Below are positions 37,438 through 44,512 of a stretch of 64,000 bases of DNA, piece by piece. The position numbers and the translations under genes were made by a program. The notes under the pieces were generated by a model. The model saw nothing but the letters and a program-made list of their open reading frames with translations, searched no databases and was not told the origin of the DNA. The stretch covers positions 39,723 through 103,722 of the forward strand of contig JAIXWR010000005.1 of NCBI GenBank assembly GCA_027491155.1, in the 5' to 3' direction. Numbering within the stretch: the stretch's first letter is position 1; each line of letters begins with the position of its first letter. Source of the stretch: Verrucomicrobiaceae bacterium (GTDB taxonomy: Bacteria > Verrucomicrobiota > Verrucomicrobiia > Verrucomicrobiales > Akkermansiaceae).

Positions 37438-38496
37438 ATGCCTTTGTTCAAATTCGGAGAGCACGAACTGACCGCGGTGAAGCGCCGATCCATGGCCGAA
37501 CTCAACATCCGCGAACGGACGGATCTTCAGCGATTGCTGCGCGACAATATCGAAGTGATCTCACCGGGGACGCTGGTCGTTTCCGAAGAGTATACCGGAT
37601 GGGTCGGAAGCCTTCGGCGGATTGACCTGCTGGGGATCGATCGAGACGGGACTCTCGTGGTCTTCGAATTGAAGCGCACCGAGGATGGCGGGCACATGGA
37701 CTTGCAGGGAGTTCGCTATGCCGCGATGGCCTCGCTTCTCTCCTTCAAGGAACTGGTGGCGGTGTTCGCGGCCCATTTGGAGAAAGCGGGAAGGGACGGT
37801 GACGCCGAGGCTCTGCTTCGCGATCATTTGGATGTTGAAGCCGAGGATTGCGAAGCGGTCGTTGCGGCGAAGGTGCGGATCGTGCTGGCATCACCGGACT
37901 TCGGCCAGGAGCTCACGACGACGGTCCTCTGGCTCAATCAACACGGTCTGGATATCCGCTGCATCAGGATGGTGCCCTACGAGGACGGGGAAAGCGTTTA
38001 CCTCGACGTTCAGCAGATCATTCCCGTACCGGAGGCGGCCGACTACGTGATCAAACTTCGGGAGAAAGAGGAGAGGAAGGAAGTCGCGCGCCAAGGAGAC
38101 CGGGATTTCACCCGTTTCATCGTGGCCCATGCGGGGAACCGCACCGCGGCCCTGCCCAAGCGGCGAGCCATGCTCGCGATCGTGAAGATCCTTGTCGGTC
38201 AAGGTCATGCACCGGAGGACCTTCAGGTGGTGATGAGAATGAACCGTTTCATCAAAGCAGCCGGGCACTGGCGCACCAAAGAGGAGTTTGCCAGGGCTCC
38301 CATGCTTTCGGTGAGAGACGGGATTTCCGGAGACTTCGACCTCGATCGGTTTTTCACTGCCGAAAGCGAACTCATCCATCACGGTGGCAACACCTACGTG
38401 TTCAGCCATCAATGGGGATCGAAGACGCGTGAAATCATGAAGGCGTTGCTCGATCGCTATCCCAATGCCGGCATCAAGGTCGAAGAAACGTCGTGA
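37438..38496 (+). CDS. PD-(D/E)XK nuclease-like protein (NucS/DUF91-related)
   Basis: Protein of 352 aa starting MPLFKFGEHELTAVKRRS. The nuclease core is seen at about residues 45-85: the Glu/Asp-containing strand RRIDLLGIDRDGTLVVFELKR provides the D...ExK signature. A middle region includes YVIKLREKEERKEV. The C-terminus (TYVFSHQWGSKTREIMKALLD) resembles domains often fused to such nucleases. The ORF track starts upstream at an ATG overlapping the SGNH gene, but the 37438 start begins the conserved part. It may be a restriction or repair nuclease of the defence island. Specificity is unknown. Confidence 0.8.
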   Translation: MPLFKFGEHELTAVKRRSMAELNIRERTDLQRLLRDNIEVISPGTLVVSEEYTGWVGSLRRIDLLGIDRDGTLVVFELKRTEDGGHMDLQGVRYAAMASLLSFKELVAVFAAHLEKAGRDGDAEALLRDHLDVEAEDCEAVVAAKVRIVLASPDFGQELTTTVLWLNQHGLDIRCIRMVPYEDGESVYLDVQQIIPVPEAADYVIKLREKEERKEVARQGDRDFTRFIVAHAGNRTAALPKRRAMLAIVKILVGQGHAPEDLQVVMRMNRFIKAAGHWRTKEEFARAPMLSVRDGISGDFDLDRFFTAESELIHHGGNTYVFSHQWGSKTREIMKALLDRYPNAGIKVEETS

Positions 38497-38749
38497 GACC
38501 TTTGTCGGCATCTTGGTGGCGCCTGAGATAGCCAGCCGTAAAAGCCCCTGCCTCAGAACCGCACGAGCGTCGTCTTCCGCCATACTGCCGACCTGCAGCA
38601 CGGCAAGCCTTTCACCTCGGTCCGCGACGAGGCGAAGCGGAACCGTCTCCGCCAGGAGCCCTTCTGCCGAGTTGCTTGCCTGTCCAACTGCCTTCCATTT
38701 GCCACTGCTGGGGGAGACGGTGCCCAAGCTCTCTTGAATCGTCTCACGG
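38497..38749 (-). other. Non-coding stretch with an antisense ORF remnant
   Basis: No plus-strand gene is convincing here. On the minus strand a protein-like frame begins near 38765 (MFTMSGNRETIQESLG) and continues with VPLRLVADRGERLAVLQVGS. It then runs under the nuclease gene in the antisense direction, where coding bias is lost. It may be the 5' part of a truncated gene. Homology cannot be checked here. Confidence 0.3.
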
Positions 38750-38930
38750 TTGCCGGACATCGTGAACATGTGCCCGTGCACTGCGCACAAGGTCCGGTGC
38801 ATCACGTCACGGCCAGCCCGACATCGTGAACAAGTGCCCGTGCATCGTGCCCGGGTGCCCGTGCATCGCGACACGGCATGCCGGACATCACGTCACGGCA
38901 TCCCTGCATCGCGTCACGGGCTTCCGAACC
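38750..38930. repeat. Degenerate short tandem repeats
   Basis: Several imperfect units recur: GACATCGTGAACA at 38756 and again near 38820, GTGCCCGTGCA four times, and CATCACGTCACGGC or CATCGCGTCACGGG three times. Units are interleaved at irregular spacing of about 20-60 bp. No gene is visible in this part. It resembles a decayed minisatellite at the right edge of the defence island. Confidence 0.6.
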
Positions 38931-38988
38931 CACGTTCCGGATCCCTGTTACGGCGGCCGCTTCGCCTGACGCCCCGCCGCCGGGCGAT

Positions 38989-39522
38989 TCACTCCCGGCG
39001 CGCCGCTTCGATCTGCCGCAGGAGTTCCGCCCGCTGGCTCTCGTGCAGCGACTCGGCGCTCCGGTGCGCCTCCGCTTTCGACGCGCCGTTCACCGCGTTG
39101 AAAATCGCGAAACCCACGAAGACCAGACCGAACAGGACGAAGGGCGCCGGTGCCCCCATCGAGCCGGCCGCAACGGTCCAGATGACCCCGAACAGCGCCG
39201 CAAACCCGCCGCCCACCGCGCTGCCCGCCGTCGTGGGCAGGGAGCGGTGCCCGTGCTTTCCCGTCACCATGAAACCCTCCCGCTCCTGCTCCCACTCGCG
39301 GTCCATCCGGGCGAGCTCGTTCTGCAGCTCGATCACCCGCAGGTTCCCGGCCATCCGCTCGGTGGTCTTCTCCAGCTTCTCCATCAGCCGGGTGTGGGTC
39401 ACCGAGGGATCGTGCACCACCTCCAGCCGGGCGTTGCAGTAGTTGCAAGTCACGTAGCGGACGTCCTCGTCCACCTGCAAATCCGCCCCGCAGCCCTGGC
39501 AGCACACCTTGGTGATCTTCAT
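38989..39522 (-). CDS. Zinc-ribbon membrane protein
   Basis: Protein of 177 aa starting MKITKVCCQGCGADLQVDED; the ORF track start is 59 codons earlier and lacks coding character. The N-terminus has a four-Cys zinc ribbon (CQGCG ... CNYCN). A charged helical region follows (LQNELARMDREWEQERE), then two hydrophobic segments (GGGFAALFGVIWTVAAG and PFVLFGLVFVGFAIFNA). The C-terminal tail is charged and probably coiled. It resembles small zinc-ribbon/TM proteins of unknown function. No partner genes help. Confidence 0.78.
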   Translation of the reverse strand: MKITKVCCQGCGADLQVDEDVRYVTCNYCNARLEVVHDPSVTHTRLMEKLEKTTERMAGNLRVIELQNELARMDREWEQEREGFMVTGKHGHRSLPTTAGSAVGGGFAALFGVIWTVAAGSMGAPAPFVLFGLVFVGFAIFNAVNGASKAEAHRSAESLHESQRAELLRQIEAARRE

Positions 39523-39927
39523 CGCCGCGCAGGATGCCAAATGCCACCGCCCGACCGCACGTGGAAAATCCCGGCCGCTCTGGAACATGCCCCCCGGGGC
39601 CGGCCTCCGCGCCGCCGCACCGATTTGCCGGATCGCCAAGAGATCCTCGCCGCCACGCCCCCACCTCCTTTCCCGCACGACACTGCCCCCCGTACGCATT
39701 CCGCGCGGTCCGCCGAGTCTGAAACCCGCCGTTCCCGCCGGGGTCTAGTCCGACGTGCACCGGAACCCCGGGAAGCGGCCAACAAGCCGGTGACTTTCCC
39801 GAACGACCCGCCCGAACCGCGCCTGATCCGGCGAGGGGGAGGCGCTCGCCGGGCCCGTTCGTGTCGGCGGGGGGAGACCGGCTGGCCGGGCGGCCGGGAG
39901 GCAAGCGGCTCGCCCGGCCCCGGGGAA
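39523..39927. other. 405-bp intergenic region, no feature recognised
   Basis: It lies between lexA and the zinc-ribbon gene, both on the minus strand. It is very GC-rich with several C/G runs. The antisense and sense frames in the ORF track have no protein-like pattern. It should hold the lexA terminator and the promoter of the zinc-ribbon gene, but no clear T-tailed hairpin was found. Confidence 0.4.
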
Positions 39928-40545
39928 TCAGGCGGCCTTCCGCAGCAGCGCGACCATCACCCCCTGGATGATGAGCTCGCGAGCCGGGATCAGGTCGGGG
40001 AAATCGGCATTCTCCGCATGGAGGTAGGGCTTGCCACGGCTGACCTGGTAGCGCTTCAGCGTGGTTTCGCCATCGATGAGGGCGGCGACGACGTCGCCGT
40101 GCCGCGGTTCGCGGAATTCGAGGATGACCGTGTCGCCGCTACAGATGTGGGCATCGATCATCGAATCCCCGCGGACTTTGAGCGCGAAGGTGCGGGCGCT
40201 GCGCGGGATGCCGATCGAGGCGATGTCGATCGAGATGCAGCCTTCCTTTTCCTGCTCCACCTCGCCGGCCATGCCCGCGGCGATCTGGCCGTAAACCGGG
40301 ATGTCGACGATTTCCTCGCGGTCGAGTTCGTCAGGGAAGACCACCGCGCGGGCCTTGCCCGGCCGGCGCTGGATCACTCCCTTGCGCTCGAGGGCGCGCA
40401 GGTGGCTCATGGCCGCGGTCTGGCTGGCGAAACCGAAGTAGTGCTGGATCTCGCGGGTCGACGGCATCACCCCGGTGGTCCGCTGGGCATACTTCAGGTA
40501 TTCGAGGATCTCCTTCTGGCGTTCGGTCATCGGCTCGTACTGCAT
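39928..40545 (-). CDS. lexA: LexA repressor
   Basis: SOS-response repressor, 205 aa. The N-terminal winged helix (about residues 1-70) contains TERQKEILEYLKYAQ and the recognition region FGFASQTAAMSHLRALERKG. The autoproteolysis site is Ala90-Gly91 in QIAAGMAGE. The S24 peptidase dyad is Ser128 (RGDSMIDAH) and Lys164 (TTLKRYQ). All functional residues are present. A perfect palindrome of the Verrucomicrobial LexA operator type lies 14 bp upstream of the start, so the gene should be autoregulated and derepressed when RecA filaments form on damaged DNA. Confidence 0.96.
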   Translation of the reverse strand: MQYEPMTERQKEILEYLKYAQRTTGVMPSTREIQHYFGFASQTAAMSHLRALERKGVIQRRPGKARAVVFPDELDREEIVDIPVYGQIAAGMAGEVEQEKEGCISIDIASIGIPRSARTFALKVRGDSMIDAHICSGDTVILEFREPRHGDVVAALIDGETTLKRYQVSRGKPYLHAENADFPDLIPARELIIQGVMVALLRKAA

Positions 40546-40558
40546 GGCTTTTGAACAG

Positions 40559-40572
40559 TGTTCTTGAGAACA
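40559..40572. promoter_or_regulatory. LexA operator (SOS box)
   Basis: TGTTCTTGAGAACA is a perfect TGTTC-N4-GAACA palindrome, 14 bp before the lexA start. This pattern is the LexA-binding motif known for Verrucomicrobia. An overlapping GAAC-AGT-GTTC runs into it. The carboxypeptidase gene lies divergently about 85 bp away and could also feel the operator. Confidence 0.9.
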
Positions 40573-40657
40573 AAATCAGGACGGAATGCGGGCGGCAAGC
40601 GGAAATTCGCCGAATCCCGCCTTGAGACCCCGGGCCGGACCGGGGATAGTCCCGCCG

Positions 40658-41557
40658 ATGTTTCGCAAAGCCACCTTGCGCACCTTCGGACTGCTCGCCT
40701 TTTCGGTCCTTCTTCCGGCCTGCGGGGTCGATTCCCCGCCGCCGCGGACGGCGAACCCGGGCGGACCGCAGCGGGCCGAACCGGTGCTGACCACCACCAT
40801 CCCCGCCACCCCGCCGCCGCCGGTCGTCGGCGAAAGCGCCATCGTGATCGACCCGGTCTCCGGCCGCGTCCTCTACGCGAAGAACGCCGACCAGCGACGG
40901 CCGGTCGCCTCGACCCAGAAACTGGTCACCGCGCTGGTGGTGATGGACAGCGGGAGCATCGACAAGCCGGTGACCATTTCCCAGGACGACACCCGCTGCG
41001 AGCCGACCAAGCTCTACCTGAAGCCCGGCGAGGTCCACCCGCGCCGCGAACTGCTGAAGGTGCTGATGGTGAAGAGCGCCAACGACGTCGGCCGCGCCCT
41101 GGCCCGCGACGTGGCCGGCAGCCAGGAGGCCTTCGCCGCGATGATGAACCGCAAGGCGCTCTCGCTCGGCATGCGGAACTCGAATTTCCTCAACCCGCAC
41201 GGTTTGCCGGCCGAAGGGCAGTTCTCGACCGCCCGCGACATCGCCATCGCCTCCCGCGCGGCGTGGCGGAGCCAGACGATCCATTCCTTCACCTCGATGA
41301 AGAGGACCACCTTCCGCCACAGCGACGGTCGGGTGAAGACGCTGGAGAACACCAACCGGCTGCTCAAGACGCTCCCCTACTGCGACGGCCTCAAGACCGG
41401 GACCACCAACCTGGCAGGCCGCTGCCTCGTGAGTTCCGGCACCCTCAACGGCCGCTCGGCCATCGTGGTCGTGCTGAAGAGCAACTCGGCCAACATCTGG
41501 AAGGACTCCGAGAAGCTGCTGCGCTGGGCGCTCGAACGCCCGGCCGCCCAACCATGA
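40658..41557 (+). CDS. D-alanyl-D-alanine carboxypeptidase (peptidase S11), lipoprotein
   Basis: Penicillin-binding protein of the DacA type, 299 aa. The start MFRKATLRTFGLLAFSVLLPAC gives a lipoprotein signal with Cys22; the ORF track's upstream extension is not signal-like. The active-site motifs are SxxK as ASTQKLV (Ser85, Lys88), SxN as KSANDVG and KTG as LKTGTTN. It trims the terminal D-Ala of peptidoglycan stem peptides. A proline-rich linker separates lipobox and domain. Its stop overlaps the bioF-like start (ATGA), so they are translated together. Confidence 0.94.
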   Translation: MFRKATLRTFGLLAFSVLLPACGVDSPPPRTANPGGPQRAEPVLTTTIPATPPPPVVGESAIVIDPVSGRVLYAKNADQRRPVASTQKLVTALVVMDSGSIDKPVTISQDDTRCEPTKLYLKPGEVHPRRELLKVLMVKSANDVGRALARDVAGSQEAFAAMMNRKALSLGMRNSNFLNPHGLPAEGQFSTARDIAIASRAAWRSQTIHSFTSMKRTTFRHSDGRVKTLENTNRLLKTLPYCDGLKTGTTNLAGRCLVSSGTLNGRSAIVVVLKSNSANIWKDSEKLLRWALERPAAQP

Positions 41558-42696
41558 GCCGCGCCGACCCGCGGCCGGAACTCGCGGAACTCGCCGCGGC
41601 CGGCTTGCTCCGCACCCTGCGCCCGCTCGATTCCCCGGCCGGACCGCGGGTAGTGCGGGAGGGCCGCGAGCTTTGGAATTTCGGGTCGAACGACTACCTC
41701 GGCCTGGCCTCCCATCCGGCGCTGGCCGATGCGTTCATCGAAGGCGTCCGCCGCCACGGTGCCGGGGCCGGAGCGTCACGGCTGGTCAGCGGCACCCTGC
41801 CGCCCCACGGCGCGCTCGAGGATGCGCTGGCCGCCGCCAAGGGCATGGAGGCGTCGCTGCTCTTTTCCTCCGGCTTCGCCACCGCCGCCGGCAGCCTGCC
41901 CGCGCTGGCCGGCAAGCAGGATGTCGTGGTCCTCGACAAGCTCTGCCACGCCTGCCTGATCGACGGCGCCCGCCTTTCCGGCGCGACGATCCGGGTCTTC
42001 CCCCACAACGACGTGGCGAAGCTCGACCGGTTGCTCGGCACCCTCCGCGCCCGGCACCCGGAAGCCCGCATCCTGGTGGTCACCGAGTCGGTCTTCTCGA
42101 TGGACGGCGACCTGTGCCCGCTGCGGGAAATCGTCGACGCCAAGGACCGCCACGGCGCGCTGCTTTTCCTCGATGAAGCCCATGCCTTCGGCGTGACCGG
42201 CCCGGCCGGGATGGGACTGGCCGCGGAGCTGGGGCTGCAAGACCGGGTCGATTTCCAGATGGGCACGTTCAGCAAGGCCGCCGGCCTCTCCGGCGGCTAC
42301 CTCGCCACTTCCGCCGCGTGGCGCGACCTGCTGGTCAACCGCGCGCGCTCCTTCATCTACTCGACCGCCCCGCCGCCCGCCCTGGCCCACGCCGCGCTGG
42401 CCGCGCTCGGGATCCTCCGCTCGGCGGAGGGCGATGCCCTGCGCGGGGAACTCCGCCGGCGCATCGACCTCCTGTGCCCCGGCCACCCGAGCGCCATCCT
42501 GCCCCGGATCCTGGGCGACAACGACGCCGCCCTCGCCGCCGCCCGCAACCTCGAAGCGCGGGGCTTCCTCGTTCCGGCGATCCGCTACCCCACGGTCCCG
42601 CGCGGCACCGCCCGGCTGCGGATCTCGCTTTCCGCCGGCCATCCGCTCCACGCCGTGGAGGACTTGCAGCGCGAACTCGCCGCGGCGGCGCGATAG
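41554..42696 (+). CDS. bioF: 8-amino-7-oxononanoate synthase-like alpha-oxoamine synthase
   Basis: PLP-dependent enzyme, 380 aa, the normal length for BioF, which condenses pimeloyl-ACP/CoA with alanine in biotin synthesis. Motifs are WNFGSNDYLGLASHP at the N-terminus, GAGASRLVSG, LLFLDEAHAFGVTGPAG with the cofactor-binding Asp and His, and the lysine in GTFSKAAGLSGGY (about residue 241). The N-terminal extension in the ORF track reads through the carboxypeptidase gene in a different frame. No other bio genes are adjacent. The family also includes 2-amino-3-ketobutyrate ligase and serine palmitoyltransferase, so the exact substrate is not certain. Confidence 0.85.
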   Translation: MSRADPRPELAELAAAGLLRTLRPLDSPAGPRVVREGRELWNFGSNDYLGLASHPALADAFIEGVRRHGAGAGASRLVSGTLPPHGALEDALAAAKGMEASLLFSSGFATAAGSLPALAGKQDVVVLDKLCHACLIDGARLSGATIRVFPHNDVAKLDRLLGTLRARHPEARILVVTESVFSMDGDLCPLREIVDAKDRHGALLFLDEAHAFGVTGPAGMGLAAELGLQDRVDFQMGTFSKAAGLSGGYLATSAAWRDLLVNRARSFIYSTAPPPALAHAALAALGILRSAEGDALRGELRRRIDLLCPGHPSAILPRILGDNDAALAAARNLEARGFLVPAIRYPTVPRGTARLRISLSAGHPLHAVEDLQRELAAAAR

Positions 42697-42722
42697 GCCG
42701 GGCTGCCCGGGATAATCCTTGT

Positions 42723-42738
42723 CAGGAAGCACTTCCTG
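42723..42738. promoter_or_regulatory. Palindrome, candidate operator of the LacI-type gene
   Basis: CAGGAAG-CA-CTTCCTG has two perfect 7-bp arms around a 2-bp centre and lies 32 bp upstream of the LacI-family start. LacI-type regulators usually bind such short palindromes and often control their own gene. No downstream sugar gene confirms it. Confidence 0.5.
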
Positions 42739-42770
42739 TCCCGGAATCCCGCCATAGGAACCCTTCTTGC

Positions 42771-43817
42771 ATGATCAAGCGCATCCGCCTGAAAGACGTC
42801 GCCGAACGGGCCGGAGTGGCCGTCAACACGGCCTCCACCATCCTCAACCGCCGCCCCAATTCCTGGGCCTCCAAGGAAACCGAGGCCCGCGTCTTCCAGG
42901 CAGCCCGCGAACTCGGCTACCGCCCGTCCAAAACCGCCCGCGCCCTGCGCTCCGGCCGCTACCACACCATCGGCCTGCTGCTCCAGGACCTGACCAACCC
43001 CTTCTTCTCGACCCTCGCCGACGAACTCGAGGCCGCGGTCGAGGAACGCGGCTACGACCTGCTGGTCGAGAACTGCCGCTCCTCTCTGGTCCGCGAGAAG
43101 CACCTCTTCAGCGACCTCGCCGACCTGGAGGTGGACGGTTCCGTGCTCTGGCTTTCCGACAACGAGGTCTTCCGCCCCGAACTAGCGGCCATGGCCGCCG
43201 ACCGCCGGCCGGTGGTGGTGCTTGGCAACGGCATCCCCGAGAAGCCGATCCCGGTCGATGCCGTCCTCTCGGATTTCACCCAGGGCCTGAGCGACGCGGT
43301 CGACGCCCTGTGCCAGCTTGGCCACAAGCGCTTCGCCTTCCTCAGCGCGCTCGCCGAGGGCCAGGCCGACGGCAAGCGGCCGCGACTCTTCCTCGAAATG
43401 CTCGCCGCCCGCGGGATCCCCGCCGCGAACATCGACATCCTGCGCACCGGCCACACCGTCGAAAGCGCCTGCGAGACCTTCGCCAACTTCCTCCGCAAGA
43501 ACCCTGGCCGCCGGCCCACCGCACTGCTCGCGATGAACGACCTCGCCGCGATCGGCGCCATGCGCGCGGCGATCGAGGCCGGCATGAGCATTCCCCGCGA
43601 TCTGTCGGTCGTCGGCGTCGACGACGTGCCGCTCTGCTCTTTCCTGCCGATCAGCCTCAGCTCGATCCGCCAGCGCTACAAGATGATCACCGGGGCCGCC
43701 GCCCGCCTGCTGATCTCCCGGATCGAGGCCCCTGCGGACGAAGATCTGCCGCCGCGCCAGGAAGTGTTCCCCACCCTTTACACGCCGCGGGAAAGCGTCG
43801 CGCCCGCGGCCCCCTGA
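42771..43817 (+). CDS. LacI-family transcriptional regulator
   Basis: Protein of 348 aa starting MIKRIRLKDVAERAGVAVNTAST, the classical LacI helix-turn-helix, followed by the hinge-like KTARALRSGRYHTIGLLL. The periplasmic-binding-protein-like effector domain spans about residues 60-340, with QDLTNPFFSTLADELEAAV and TALLAMNDLAAIGAMRA. It presumably responds to a sugar, but its neighbours (bioF-like and GNAT) do not show which. A palindrome just upstream suggests autoregulation. The long upstream part of the ORF track frame overlaps bioF and is spurious. Confidence 0.93.
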   Translation: MIKRIRLKDVAERAGVAVNTASTILNRRPNSWASKETEARVFQAARELGYRPSKTARALRSGRYHTIGLLLQDLTNPFFSTLADELEAAVEERGYDLLVENCRSSLVREKHLFSDLADLEVDGSVLWLSDNEVFRPELAAMAADRRPVVVLGNGIPEKPIPVDAVLSDFTQGLSDAVDALCQLGHKRFAFLSALAEGQADGKRPRLFLEMLAARGIPAANIDILRTGHTVESACETFANFLRKNPGRRPTALLAMNDLAAIGAMRAAIEAGMSIPRDLSVVGVDDVPLCSFLPISLSSIRQRYKMITGAAARLLISRIEAPADEDLPPRQEVFPTLYTPRESVAPAAP

Positions 43818-43895
43818 AGGGATTCCCGATCCCCCCATCCCGAACCGGTCGCGTCCGCCGCTTGCCCGACAGGAATCCGGCGGAAAGCTTCCCGC

Positions 43896-44342
43896 ATGAC
43901 CTCCGTCATGAGCATCGTCGAAATCGCCCACGGCAGCCCGGGCTACCACGAGATGGTCCGGCTGCGCGACCTCCACCTGCGCCAACCGATCGGCCTGCGG
44001 CTGCAGCCTGCGGACCTCGCGGGCGAGGAAGGGCACCGCCATTTCGCGCTGGTCGAGGACGCCCGGATCGTCGGCGGGCTGATCGCCAACCCGCTCGGCG
44101 CGGGCCGGGCGAAGCTGCGGCAGATGTGGGTCCACCCCGACCTCCGCGGCCAGGGCCATGGCCGCGAGCTGCTGGCCGAAGTCGAAGCACGCCTTGCCGG
44201 CGAGGGGGTCACCGGATTCGTCCTGCACGCTCGAAAGGATGCCGCCGGCTTTTACGAGAAAAGCGGCTACGTCGCGAAGGGCGAGCCCTTCACCGAAGTG
44301 GGGCTTCCCCACCTGCTGATGGAGAAGCATGGCGGCGCCTGA
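43896..44342 (+). CDS. GNAT-family N-acetyltransferase
   Basis: Protein of 148 aa (143 if the internal ATG at MSIVEIAHG is used). The acetyl-CoA loop is visible in LRQMWVHPDLRGQGHGRELLAEVE (R-x-x-G-x-G/A type), followed by GFVLHARKDAAGFYEKSGYVAKG, the typical C-terminal strand-helix. The family transfers acetyl groups from acetyl-CoA to amines. The early part resembles the ElaA branch of GNAT proteins. The gene sits immediately before the tRNA-Leu gene. The substrate is unknown. Confidence 0.9.
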   Translation: MTSVMSIVEIAHGSPGYHEMVRLRDLHLRQPIGLRLQPADLAGEEGHRHFALVEDARIVGGLIANPLGAGRAKLRQMWVHPDLRGQGHGRELLAEVEARLAGEGVTGFVLHARKDAAGFYEKSGYVAKGEPFTEVGLPHLLMEKHGGA

Positions 44343-44399
44343 TCCGCCCTGAAATGCCCGCTTGCCGCGTCCCGGCTCCGGTCTAGCATGACGACCGTT

Positions 44400-44481
44400 G
44401 CCGGGATGGCGGAATTGGTAGACGCACCTGACTTAGGATCAGGCACCGCAAGGCGTGCAGGTTCGAGTCCTGTTCCCGGCA
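44400..44481 (+). tRNA. tRNA-Leu (anticodon TAG)
   Basis: The acceptor arms GCCGGGA and TCCCGGC pair fully. The D arm is GCGGAATTGGTAGACGC; the anticodon stem CCTGA/TCAGG encloses CTTAGGA with anticodon TAG. A long class II variable arm and a T arm with TTCGAGT follow. The discriminator is A, and CCA is not fully encoded (ACCT follows), so a CCA-adding enzyme is needed. Confidence 0.95.
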
Positions 44482-44512
44482 CCTCTTTCCCGATCGCGGG
44501 TCCGCTGCGAAG

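Noticed and set aside
37891-38874. 327-aa minus-strand ORF
   Set aside because: Most of it is antisense to the nuclease-like gene. Only its first part (38.5-38.75 kb) looks protein-like, and it is listed as a possible remnant.
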